Positions 42,400-50,673 of a DNA stretch of 64,000 nucleotides are shown here, piece after piece (position 1 is the stretch's first letter; every line of letters begins with the position of its first letter). The notes below the pieces were generated by a model that had not been told where the DNA came from, did not search any database, and saw only the letters and a program-made list of their open reading frames with translations. The DNA lies in NCBI GenBank assembly GCA_963704455.1, contig OY969905.1:3844001-3908000 (forward strand), read 5' to 3'. This DNA comes from DASTCZ01 sp963704455. Its GTDB lineage: Bacteria > Acidobacteriota > Terriglobia > Acidiferrales > UBA7541. The translations under genes and the position numbers were made by a program.

Positions 42400-44324
42400 G
42401 CTTTCGCACCAAACTCGCATTGTTCTTCACACTGACGGTGGTTGTGTCGGTGACGCTTGTTGCGTGGGGAGTGACTTCTTACACGCGGACCGAATTCGAG
42501 CGCGTGAGCAGCCAGCATGCGCAAGCGCTGAGGGATCAATTCCAGAAGGAATTTACGCAGCGCGGCGATGAACTGGTTTTGCGCGTGGCCACAATCGTGG
42601 ACAACGAAGCCACGACCAGCATGGCGATGAACTTGAGCAAGCCGGGAGGCGATCCGTCGAATTATGTTTATGACGCGGACGGCCTCGCCGCGCAGCACCA
42701 GCTTGATTTCCTTGATTTGATCGGCGACGACGGCTCAATTATTTCTTCGCATGAGTACCGCGCGCACTTTGGCTACAAGATGGACTGGGTGGCCGCGCGC
42801 GGCCTGGAGTGGAACCGCGACGGCGCGTTTCTCTACCGGACGGAACTTTCCGACGGCGTGGCGCTTTCCCTTACGGCTGTGCGAGTGCTTCCCGTCGGCG
42901 AGAAGAAACTTTACGTTGTAGGAGGGCTCCGGCTCGACAAGGGATTTCTTTCCAGCCTTGTACTGCCGGAGGGAATGCGCGCGCTGCTGTATACAAATTT
43001 GACGCCATCTTTCGACGCCGCATCGCTGACCGACGTAAATGGCCCTGTGCCGCAGGCCGAGCGCCTCTCGGGACTTATCGAGCAGGTGCGGAAACAGGGG
43101 AGGGTGCCGGAGCAATCCATTCAGTGGAATTCGGCTGACCCGGCGAGCGCCGAAGGCATTGACGCGATCCCGCTGCGCGGACGCGACAATGATCTGCTGG
43201 CTGTCCTGCTTGTTGGCAGCTCACAGGCGGAACTTGTAAGGCAATTGAATTTCATCCGCACGCTGGGCGTGGTTGTAGGAGGCGGAGGAATTCTGCTCGG
43301 GCTGCTGCTGAGCGTGTGGGTTTCCGCGCGCGTCACGCGGCCGATCGAGCGGCTGGCGCGCGGGGCGCGCCAAGTGGCGGCGGGAGATTGGTCCGTGCGC
43401 GTGGAGACGCGTTCGCGCGACGAAATCGGCCAGCTCACACGGGCATTTAATGAAATGACGCGCCAGCTCGCCGAGCAGCGCGACCGCCTGGTGCAGGCCG
43501 AACGCGTGGCCGCGTGGCGCGAACTGGCGCGACGCCTTGCCCATGAATTGAAGAATCCGCTATTTCCTCTGCAGCTTACGCTTGAAAACCTGCAGCGCGC
43601 GCGCGAACAAACTCCGGAACAATTCGATGAGATCTTCGCGGAATCCACGGCGACGCTGCACGCGGAGCTCGAAAACCTGAAGACGATCGTCGCGCGCTTC
43701 AGCGATTTTTCAAAGATGCCCGCACCGCAGCTTCAGCCTGTCAGCGTGAATGACGCCGTGCGCACCGCCGTGCGCGTGTACGATTCGCAATTCAGCATCA
43801 TCGGAAGGCCGCCGATCCGTCCGGAGCTTTATCTGGATGAGCATTTGCCCGCGATTCAGGCCGATCCCGACTTGCTGCACCGCGCACTCAGCAACCTGGT
43901 GTTGAATTCGCTTGATGCCATGCCGTCTGGCGGAACGCTCACAATCCGCACGGCGCAAAAAAATGGAACAGTCCGCGTGGAGGTCTCCGACACAGGCACC
44001 GGATTAACGCCGGAGGAATGCGAGCGGCTTTTCACTCCGTACTACACGACGAAGCGCCATGGCACCGGGCTGGGGCTTGCGATTGTGCAATCCGTGGTGA
44101 GCGATCATCACGGCAAGATTTCCGTTGAAAGCGTGCACGGAGCGGGCGCAACGTTTCGCATCGAATTGCCCGTGCGCCCTGCGGGTTTGGAAAACCATCC
44201 AGGCTTGACCACGGTGCAACGCCCCGCTGCGGATGTTGCCGACCAGACTCAGGCGCCGACACAAACGCGCAAGACCGGGCAGGGCTCAATCCTCGGATTG
44301 ACGGGCGAAGGGCCGGGCGCGTGA
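42396..44324 (+). CDS. NtrY-like membrane sensor histidine kinase
   Basis: 642 residues: TM1 (7-29), an extracytoplasmic sensor region (about 30-285), TM2 (about 287-310), HAMP (about 311-364), a HisKA domain with phosphorylated His383 in LARRLAHELKNPLFPLQL, and a HATPase with N box (HRALSNLVLNSLDAMPSGG) and G boxes (DTGTGL, GTGLGLAIV). The sensor region is large and not recognised as PAS or 4HB. Start TTG 42396 overlaps the SBP stop (TTGA), implying translational coupling. The cognate regulator follows 61 bp downstream. Confidence 0.93.
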   Translation: MSFRTKLALFFTLTVVVSVTLVAWGVTSYTRTEFERVSSQHAQALRDQFQKEFTQRGDELVLRVATIVDNEATTSMAMNLSKPGGDPSNYVYDADGLAAQHQLDFLDLIGDDGSIISSHEYRAHFGYKMDWVAARGLEWNRDGAFLYRTELSDGVALSLTAVRVLPVGEKKLYVVGGLRLDKGFLSSLVLPEGMRALLYTNLTPSFDAASLTDVNGPVPQAERLSGLIEQVRKQGRVPEQSIQWNSADPASAEGIDAIPLRGRDNDLLAVLLVGSSQAELVRQLNFIRTLGVVVGGGGILLGLLLSVWVSARVTRPIERLARGARQVAAGDWSVRVETRSRDEIGQLTRAFNEMTRQLAEQRDRLVQAERVAAWRELARRLAHELKNPLFPLQLTLENLQRAREQTPEQFDEIFAESTATLHAELENLKTIVARFSDFSKMPAPQLQPVSVNDAVRTAVRVYDSQFSIIGRPPIRPELYLDEHLPAIQADPDLLHRALSNLVLNSLDAMPSGGTLTIRTAQKNGTVRVEVSDTGTGLTPEECERLFTPYYTTKRHGTGLGLAIVQSVVSDHHGKISVESVHGAGATFRIELPVRPAGLENHPGLTTVQRPAADVADQTQAPTQTRKTGQGSILGLTGEGPGA

Positions 44325-44385
44325 CAATCCTAACGAACCATCGCATTGAATGCATTGAACTCCACAAAGCAAACCGCAACGCGTC

Positions 44386-45783
44386 GTGACTCCCAAAGCC
44401 AATTTGCTGTTTGTTGACGATGACGCGAACACGCTTGCATCACTTTCCCGCGCGTTCCGTCTTGCCGGTTACGAAGCCGCGGTATGCGACAACGCCGCGC
44501 GCGCACTCGAGCTCGCGAAGTCCGAGCGCTTCGATCTGATTTTCTCCGATGTCGTAATGCCCGGGCGCGACGGCCTTGCGCTGCTCGCCGATTTGAAGAG
44601 CGCCGGCGTCACCGCGCCGGTGGTGATGATTTCCGGTCAGGCGAATATTGAGATGGCGGTGCGGGCGACGCGGCTAGGCGCCGTGGACTTCCTCGAAAAA
44701 CCACTCTCGACTGAAAAGCTGATGGTAACTGTCGAGAATATTCTGAAACTCTCACGATTGGAGCAGGAGAATCGCGAACTTCGCACGCGCCTGGGCCGCC
44801 ACGAAATCGTATGGCAAAGCCCGGTGATGGAAAAGTTGATGGCGCAGATCCGGCGCGTGGCTGCGAGCGAAACGCGGGTGTGCATCCTGGGAGAAACCGG
44901 CACGGGAAAGGAATTGGTGGCGCGCACGCTGCATGAAAACAGCCCGCGGCATGCGGGGCCGTTCGTTACACTGAATTGCGCGGCCGTTCCCGCGGAACTG
45001 ATCGAATCCGAACTGTTCGGCCACGAGAAGGGCGCGTTCACCGGGGCTGCGGCGCGGCACACGGGGAAATTCGAGCAGGCGCACGGCGGCACGCTTTTCC
45101 TCGATGAGATTGGAGACATGCCGCTCGCGATGCAGGCGAAGCTCTTGCGAGTGCTGGAAGAAGGCGAAGTCGAGCGCGTGGGCGGCGACCGGCCGATTCG
45201 CGTGGACGCGCGCGTGGTTGTAGCCACGCACCACAACCTCGAGAATCTTGTCCGTCAAAACGCTTTTCGGCAGGACCTGTTTCACCGCATTTATGTTTTT
45301 CCGCTGGCGCTGCCGCCTTTGCGCGAGCGGCTGGAAGATATCCCCGTGCTGGCGCGCCATTTCGCCGTGCAAATCTCCAAGCAGAATGGTTGGAAGGGAA
45401 AGCCGTTCGCTCCCGAGGCGCTGAAAGATTTGCAGAATTACGCGTGGCCTGGAAACGTGCGGGAATTGCGCAATGTTGTCGAACGGCTTTTACTTGTCGC
45501 AGCGGGAGAGAGCGTGACATCTGAAGATGTGCGGGCGGCTCTACCGAATACTGCAACGGCCGGCGCGCACGGAGGAAACTTCGCCGCGAGTGTGGCGCAA
45601 TTTTCGGGCACGCTCACCGAGCGCGTGGAATCGTTTGAAAGGGAAGTGCTGCTTGCCGAACTGAAGCGGCACGCTTTCCACATGACGAACGCAGCGAAGG
45701 CCCTGGGTCTCGAGCGCAGCCACCTCTATAAAAAATGCCAGCAGCTTGGCATTGACCTGCGCGAATTACGCAAAGCTGAATAG
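44386..45783 (+). CDS. NtrC-family sigma-54-dependent response regulator
   Basis: 465 residues: receiver domain with Asp55 in FDLIFSDVVMPGRDGL, an AAA+ sigma-54 activation domain with Walker A GETGTGKE, the GAFTGA loop that contacts sigma-54, FLDEIGDMPLAMQAKLLRVLEEGEVERVGG, and a Fis-type helix-turn-helix at the C terminus (AAKALGLERSHLYKKCQQLGI). Start GTG 44386. It is the output of the operon 39624-45783. Targets are unknown; the sigma-54-like site at 2145-2160 is one candidate in the window. Confidence 0.95.
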   Translation: MTPKANLLFVDDDANTLASLSRAFRLAGYEAAVCDNAARALELAKSERFDLIFSDVVMPGRDGLALLADLKSAGVTAPVVMISGQANIEMAVRATRLGAVDFLEKPLSTEKLMVTVENILKLSRLEQENRELRTRLGRHEIVWQSPVMEKLMAQIRRVAASETRVCILGETGTGKELVARTLHENSPRHAGPFVTLNCAAVPAELIESELFGHEKGAFTGAAARHTGKFEQAHGGTLFLDEIGDMPLAMQAKLLRVLEEGEVERVGGDRPIRVDARVVVATHHNLENLVRQNAFRQDLFHRIYVFPLALPPLRERLEDIPVLARHFAVQISKQNGWKGKPFAPEALKDLQNYAWPGNVRELRNVVERLLLVAAGESVTSEDVRAALPNTATAGAHGGNFAASVAQFSGTLTERVESFEREVLLAELKRHAFHMTNAAKALGLERSHLYKKCQQLGIDLRELRKAE

Positions 45784-45832
45784 TCCACCATTCCGCAACT
45801 TTCAAACGGAAATGGGCAACTGCTGCGGCGCG

Positions 45833-48235
45833 TTAAGGCCTGATTGAGCCGGGATTCGCCGGCCCCGCCGGAGCCACAGGAGTGGCCGGAGCCGCAACGG
45901 CCGGCTTGCGCAGCGCGAAATAATTTCGTCCGAAGGCGGCCTGCGTCCCACCGGCTTCCACGACCACGGCCTGCACGGTGTAGCGGCCGGTGGGAAGTTT
46001 TTCGAGCGGCAAACTGATGCGGAATGATGCTGTCCGCGTTTTCGCGTCCACGTCGGCCGGCTCGACGATTCCGGTTTCGTCGTACCGCTTGCCATTCACA
46101 AAGAAGACGAGGCCGGCGCGCAAATGTTCGGGGTCCGCGCCCTGCGGAGCGTACGCCTGGAAGAAAACGTAAAGCGTCTGCTGAGACGTGAAAACGCGCG
46201 TGACGCTCGGCACGATGCGCTGACCGCCTACATCGAGCGGAGAGGTTTTCATTTTTGCGTCGCCGCCAAGCGTTTTGCGCTTCACTTCGGATGTGGCGGA
46301 CACCTGCGAGATTTGGCTTGAAAGCATCAGACTGCTCAACTCCATGCGGTTGACCTGCTGCGGACGGAGCGTCAAATCCTCCTCAAACGTGCCCATGCGC
46401 CCCGTTTCGTTTTCACGCGCGAGGAACTTCAAGTGATACCGACCGGGCCCGAGAAGTATCCCGCCCTGATAGACGATCGATTGTTGCGCCACCTGCTGGA
46501 AGCGGTTTGAGTCAAGCTGCACAGTAATGCTGTCGCGCTGCGAGCCGACAATGATCTGCTGCATCGCTGAACGCTGCGCGAGAGTAGTCGTCTGATCGGA
46601 TGCGCCTCCCTGGCCGCCGCCAGCACCACCCCCTCCGCCTCTCCCACCACCGCCGCCACCGCCACCACGTCCGCCGCGCCCTCCGCCTCCGCCGCCCTGG
46701 CCCATGCGCTGACCTGTTACGGTGACTTCGTAGAGAAAGTCGAAACGGTCCTCATGCTTTCCGCTCTTCTCGGCCCACTGGAGTGCGCTGGATGCAATCT
46801 TCACGGAAACAGGAACATAAAAATTTCCGTCGGGCATCCGAAACTGTCCCAGATCGAGCGCCAGCGGAAGCTCGACCACGGGCGCTTGAGTCGCCATCGC
46901 GTTGTCGAGCTGTTTTTCCTTATCCTGCGTATTGAAAATGTTCCAATCCTTTGGCGCGTAATATCCCGGGCGATGCTTGATCTTCGCGCCCGCGGGCACT
47001 CCCACGAGTTTTACTTTGACCTCGCGATAGCGGCCGTCGCGCGCCTTGTTCGAGCTGAAATAATTCAGCATGTAGTACCCGGTCGTATCGTCCTGAACTT
47101 GCTTAAAGATCCCGCTGAAATCGTTCATGTCGAAGAAAGTTCGCCCACCGGTATCGGCGGCCAAGGTGTAGAGGGTGTCACGCGAATCGTGCCGCGCCTG
47201 TGACGCCCGGAAGACCGCCGCGCCATTGAAGGCCGAGCGCCCTGACGACATTCCCACGCTTGCATCGCCGCCCGGCGTTTCCGTCATCAAGCCGCGCGAG
47301 TCCACCTGGTAAAGCGACACGTTATTCTTATTCGCGGCGTCCGTGGTCGCGCGCACTGACGAACGGTTTTCCTCGCCCGTCTGCGTGATGCCGCTGGAAA
47401 ATTCCAGAATAATTTTCTTTCCCGGAATGTTTCCGAGAGAGTCGCACAACATCTGAATCGCCAGCATTTTGTTGTCGGTGTTGAAAATGTTGAATTCCGT
47501 GTCGTCCGCGGTGAAGGCCACGCCGGTGTCTTCGGTCACCGTGTCGCTTGCTGAGGACGCCATCCCAGCCAGCATGGACTCTTTTCCGGGAATCAGCGCC
47601 ATCACTTCTTGTTGGAGAAGCTCTTTGTTATTCGTAAAGGCCCGGTCTATGTTCATCGTCGTGCCGAAAGCAACCACCGCCACTAGATCCGCCGCGGTCA
47701 TCTGTTCTTTCAGATACTTGAGAGCCGCGTCCGTCGAGCGCAGCAGGTCTTCCGGAGCAAGCGAGGTTAAGTCGAAAAAGAGAAGGATCATTCGGTGGTC
47801 GCGCACGATTGGCCGGATTTTTTCGGGGTCGGTCGCGCCCGCCAGTTCGATGACGATTGGCTCCGCGTCCGCTTGATTGCCGGCGCTCTCGATTATCTCC
47901 ATGTCGAAGTAGTCCATCTTTTCGAGCTTTTGAAGCTTTCCTTCCTCGTAAAGCTCGAAGTTCTCCGGTTTCAGGCCCTTGATGAGCTTGCCTTCTTTGT
48001 CCGTCACGACGGCGTCAATCTGCACCATGTCAACATTGGACACGATGGGGTGCGTGGCGGCTTTGCGCTGGCTGTCAGGCGGGGGCGGAGGCAGTTGTGG
48101 GTTAGTAGTTCCTGCCGGAGGATTCTGAACGGGTGGAGCACCCTGCTGTTGCGCGGGCGCGCCGGGAAGCAGCAGCCACGCGGCTACGGCGAGCACAACC
48201 AAGCGAACGATCGATGAAGAGGCCCGGCTATTCAT
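45833..48235 (-). CDS. Acidobacterial VWFA-related protein (TIGR03436-type), paralogue 2
   Basis: About 800 residues. Signal peptide (ATG 48235: MNSRASSSIVRLVVLAVAAWLLLPGAPAQQ). The VWFA-related domain (about 55-330) contains VDMVQIDAVVTDKEGKLIKGL and RMILLFFDLTSLAPEDLLRS, the degenerate MIDAS-like region of this family, then IILEFSSGITQTGEENRSS. A Gly/Arg-only tract of about 35 residues is inserted at roughly 520-555, absent from the paralogue. The C-terminal 230 residues (from LDSNRFQQVAQQSIVYQGG) are almost collinear with paralogue 1. TTG 48307 would extend the frame but adds no signal-peptide feature. Last gene of the receptor operon. Confidence 0.88.
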   Translation of the reverse strand: MNSRASSSIVRLVVLAVAAWLLLPGAPAQQQGAPPVQNPPAGTTNPQLPPPPPDSQRKAATHPIVSNVDMVQIDAVVTDKEGKLIKGLKPENFELYEEGKLQKLEKMDYFDMEIIESAGNQADAEPIVIELAGATDPEKIRPIVRDHRMILLFFDLTSLAPEDLLRSTDAALKYLKEQMTAADLVAVVAFGTTMNIDRAFTNNKELLQQEVMALIPGKESMLAGMASSASDTVTEDTGVAFTADDTEFNIFNTDNKMLAIQMLCDSLGNIPGKKIILEFSSGITQTGEENRSSVRATTDAANKNNVSLYQVDSRGLMTETPGGDASVGMSSGRSAFNGAAVFRASQARHDSRDTLYTLAADTGGRTFFDMNDFSGIFKQVQDDTTGYYMLNYFSSNKARDGRYREVKVKLVGVPAGAKIKHRPGYYAPKDWNIFNTQDKEKQLDNAMATQAPVVELPLALDLGQFRMPDGNFYVPVSVKIASSALQWAEKSGKHEDRFDFLYEVTVTGQRMGQGGGGGGRGGRGGGGGGGGRGGGGGAGGGQGGASDQTTTLAQRSAMQQIIVGSQRDSITVQLDSNRFQQVAQQSIVYQGGILLGPGRYHLKFLARENETGRMGTFEEDLTLRPQQVNRMELSSLMLSSQISQVSATSEVKRKTLGGDAKMKTSPLDVGGQRIVPSVTRVFTSQQTLYVFFQAYAPQGADPEHLRAGLVFFVNGKRYDETGIVEPADVDAKTRTASFRISLPLEKLPTGRYTVQAVVVEAGGTQAAFGRNYFALRKPAVAAPATPVAPAGPANPGSIRP

Positions 48236-48330
48236 GACTGAGACCAAGCGTCTAGAACCCAAATTCCCAACAATTGTTGCGTGAAGGTGAAGCGCGGCGG
48301 CAACCAATCAAGCCCGCGCGACTATTTCTT

Positions 48331-50673
48331 TTACTGCTGCCTTACGCCGGGATGCGAGCCGGGATTTGCAGGGCTCGCCGGAGCTGCTGCTGGCGCTCCC
48401 GGCGCAGCGGCCGGCTTCCGCAGCGCGAAAAAGTTGCGCCCGAACGCCGCCTGGGTTCCGCCCGCTTGCACGACTACAGCCTGAACCGTGTATCGGCCGG
48501 TGGGGAGTTTGTCCAGTGGCAGGCTGATGCGGAATGACGCTGTGCGCGTCTTTGCATCCGACTCAGCCGGCTCAACCAACGCGGTCTCGTCGTAGCGCCG
48601 TCCATTCACGAAAAAGACCAGCCCCGCTCTCAGCGCAGATGGGTCCGCAGCTTGCGGCGTGTAAGCCTGGAAAAACACGTAGAGCGTCTGCTGAGAAGTG
48701 AAAACGCGCGTTACGCTGGGCACGATCCTCTCCCCGCCCACGTCGAGCGGCGAGGAAGCCATCTTTGTGTCCCCGCCCAACGTCTTCCGCTGGACTTCCG
48801 AGGTCTTTGGAGTCTGGGCAAGCTGGCTGGAAAGGAGTACGCTGCTCATCTCCAGTTTGTTTGCCTGCGCCGGAGTCAGCACGATGTCCTGTTCAAAGGT
48901 TCCCATCCGCCCGGTTTCACTTTCGCGCGCGAGGAACTTCAGCTTGTATTTGCCGGGCCCGAGCAGGATGCCGCCCTGATAGACGATGGACTGTTGTGCG
49001 ACTTGCTGGAAGCGGTCGGTATCGAGCTTGATGGACATCTGGTCGCGCTGATAGCCCACGACGCGCTTCTGCGGCGTCAGGGTCTCTCGCACCTCGTAAA
49101 GGAAATCAAATCCCGCCTCGTGCTTTCCAGCCTTCTGCGCCCATTGCAACGCACTTGAGGAAATCTTGACGGAAATCGGGACGTAAATCTGATTCGAGGA
49201 AATCCGGAAGTCCCCGGTGTCAAGGGCGATAGGCAGCTCGACGCGCGCCACTGACGAAGCCATGGCGTCGTCCAACTGCTTCTCGCGGTCCTCCGTATTG
49301 AAGATTCCCCAGTCTTTCGGAGCATAGTAGCCTTCGCGGTGCTTGATCTTCGCGCCCGCTGGAACATTTACGAGTTTCACCTTTACTGCGCGGTAGCGTC
49401 CGTCACGCGCCTTGTTCGAGCTGAAGTAGTTCAGCATGTAATAGCCGGTGGATTCGTCCTGCACTTCCTTGAAGATCTTGGTGAAGTCTCCTTCATCGGC
49501 GAACATTTTTCCGCCGGTGTCCTGCGCCAGAGTGCTGAGCGTGTCGCGCGAATCCTGTCGCGACTGGCTTGCTTGGAACACAGCGGTGCCGGTGAAAGCG
49601 GTCCGGCTCGTGGACATTCCCGTGCTCGCGTCGCCTCCGGGAGTTTCCGTCACAAGACCCCGCGTATCCACCTGGTAGAGCGAGACGTTGTTCTTATTTG
49701 CTGCGTTCGTAGCCGCCTGCACGCTCGACCGGTTTTCCTCGCCCGTCTGCGTGATGCCTCCGGTGAACTGCAGCACGGACTTGCGCCCCGGAATGGTGCC
49801 GAGCAGGTTCGAAAGCGCTTCCACTGCATAGAGCTTGTTATCAGTGTTGAAGATATTGAATTCGGTGTCGTCGGCGGTAAAGGAGGAGCCGGTATCTTCC
49901 GTTACTGCGTCCGTGGCCGTGGAAGCAAGCGAAGCCAACATGGAATCCTTGCCTGGGATAAGGGACTTGATCGCCGCGAGGAGCGCGTTCTTGTCATTCG
50001 TGAATTCGGCGTTGATGCGAAATTGCGTCCCAAATGACACCACACCCACCAGGTCGGCGGTCGTCATCTGTTCATTCACAAATTTCAGCGCGGCGTTGGT
50101 TGCGCGCAGCAGGTCTTCCGGCTGCATCGAGGTTATGTCAAAGAAGAGCACCATCATCCGGTGGTCCAGCACGATGGGCCGCAGCGTATCCGGGTTATTC
50201 GCGGCCTTCAGGCTGATAATAATCGGTTCGTTGTCTTCCTTCTCCGCGGTCTCCATTTTTTCGACGTCAAAATAATCGATCTTATCCAGTTTTTGCGATT
50301 TGCCGTCCTCCGCCAGTTGGAAATTGTCAGCCGTCAATCCCTTAATAATTTTTCCATCCTTGTCGGTTACCACCGCGTCAATTTGGACCAAATCGACATA
50401 GACGCTTAGTGTGTTCTTGTTCGCCTTTTTGGTCTGGTCTGGAGGCGGTGGTGGCGCTTGCCGGATGTCAATTACATTGTCGTTTTTCTGGGCGGGCGGC
50501 GGCGCTTGCTGCTGCCCCGTGCCTTGTTGCGCGGAGCCTTGTTGTGTTGTCCCTTGCTGCGTCGAGCCTTGCTGCTGGGCCGGAGCGGCCGGCAGAAGCA
50601 TCCCTGAAATCGTTAGGAGAGCCAGAAATCTGACAATCGGTGAAGAGTGATTTGTTTTCATTTTCGTTCCCAT
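48331..50673 (-). CDS. Acidobacterial VWFA-related protein (TIGR03436-type), paralogue 1
   Basis: 780 residues from ATG 50673, whose A overlaps the stop of the TonB receptor (TAATG), strong evidence for coupling; ATG 50661 is an alternative. A signal peptide ends near APAQQQ. A Gln-rich tandem tract (QQGSTQQGTTQQGSAQQG...) follows, then Pro-rich sequence and the VWFA-related domain (VDLVQIDAVVTDKDGKIIKGL; RMMVLFFDITSMQPEDLLRA). The C-terminal part with DRFQQVAQQSIVYQGG, SETGRMGTFEQD and RKTLGGDTKMASSPLDVGG matches paralogue 2 closely. The pair clearly arose by tandem duplication. Function is not known; the family is secreted and may bind metal or protein. Confidence 0.9.
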   Translation of the reverse strand: MGTKMKTNHSSPIVRFLALLTISGMLLPAAPAQQQGSTQQGTTQQGSAQQGTGQQQAPPPAQKNDNVIDIRQAPPPPPDQTKKANKNTLSVYVDLVQIDAVVTDKDGKIIKGLTADNFQLAEDGKSQKLDKIDYFDVEKMETAEKEDNEPIIISLKAANNPDTLRPIVLDHRMMVLFFDITSMQPEDLLRATNAALKFVNEQMTTADLVGVVSFGTQFRINAEFTNDKNALLAAIKSLIPGKDSMLASLASTATDAVTEDTGSSFTADDTEFNIFNTDNKLYAVEALSNLLGTIPGRKSVLQFTGGITQTGEENRSSVQAATNAANKNNVSLYQVDTRGLVTETPGGDASTGMSTSRTAFTGTAVFQASQSRQDSRDTLSTLAQDTGGKMFADEGDFTKIFKEVQDESTGYYMLNYFSSNKARDGRYRAVKVKLVNVPAGAKIKHREGYYAPKDWGIFNTEDREKQLDDAMASSVARVELPIALDTGDFRISSNQIYVPISVKISSSALQWAQKAGKHEAGFDFLYEVRETLTPQKRVVGYQRDQMSIKLDTDRFQQVAQQSIVYQGGILLGPGKYKLKFLARESETGRMGTFEQDIVLTPAQANKLEMSSVLLSSQLAQTPKTSEVQRKTLGGDTKMASSPLDVGGERIVPSVTRVFTSQQTLYVFFQAYTPQAADPSALRAGLVFFVNGRRYDETALVEPAESDAKTRTASFRISLPLDKLPTGRYTVQAVVVQAGGTQAAFGRNFFALRKPAAAPGAPAAAPASPANPGSHPGVRQQ

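Noticed and set aside
48236..48307. N-terminal extension of VWFA paralogue 2 from TTG 48307
   Set aside because: The extra residues precede the signal peptide and lack a convincing ribosome site; ATG 48235 is simpler.
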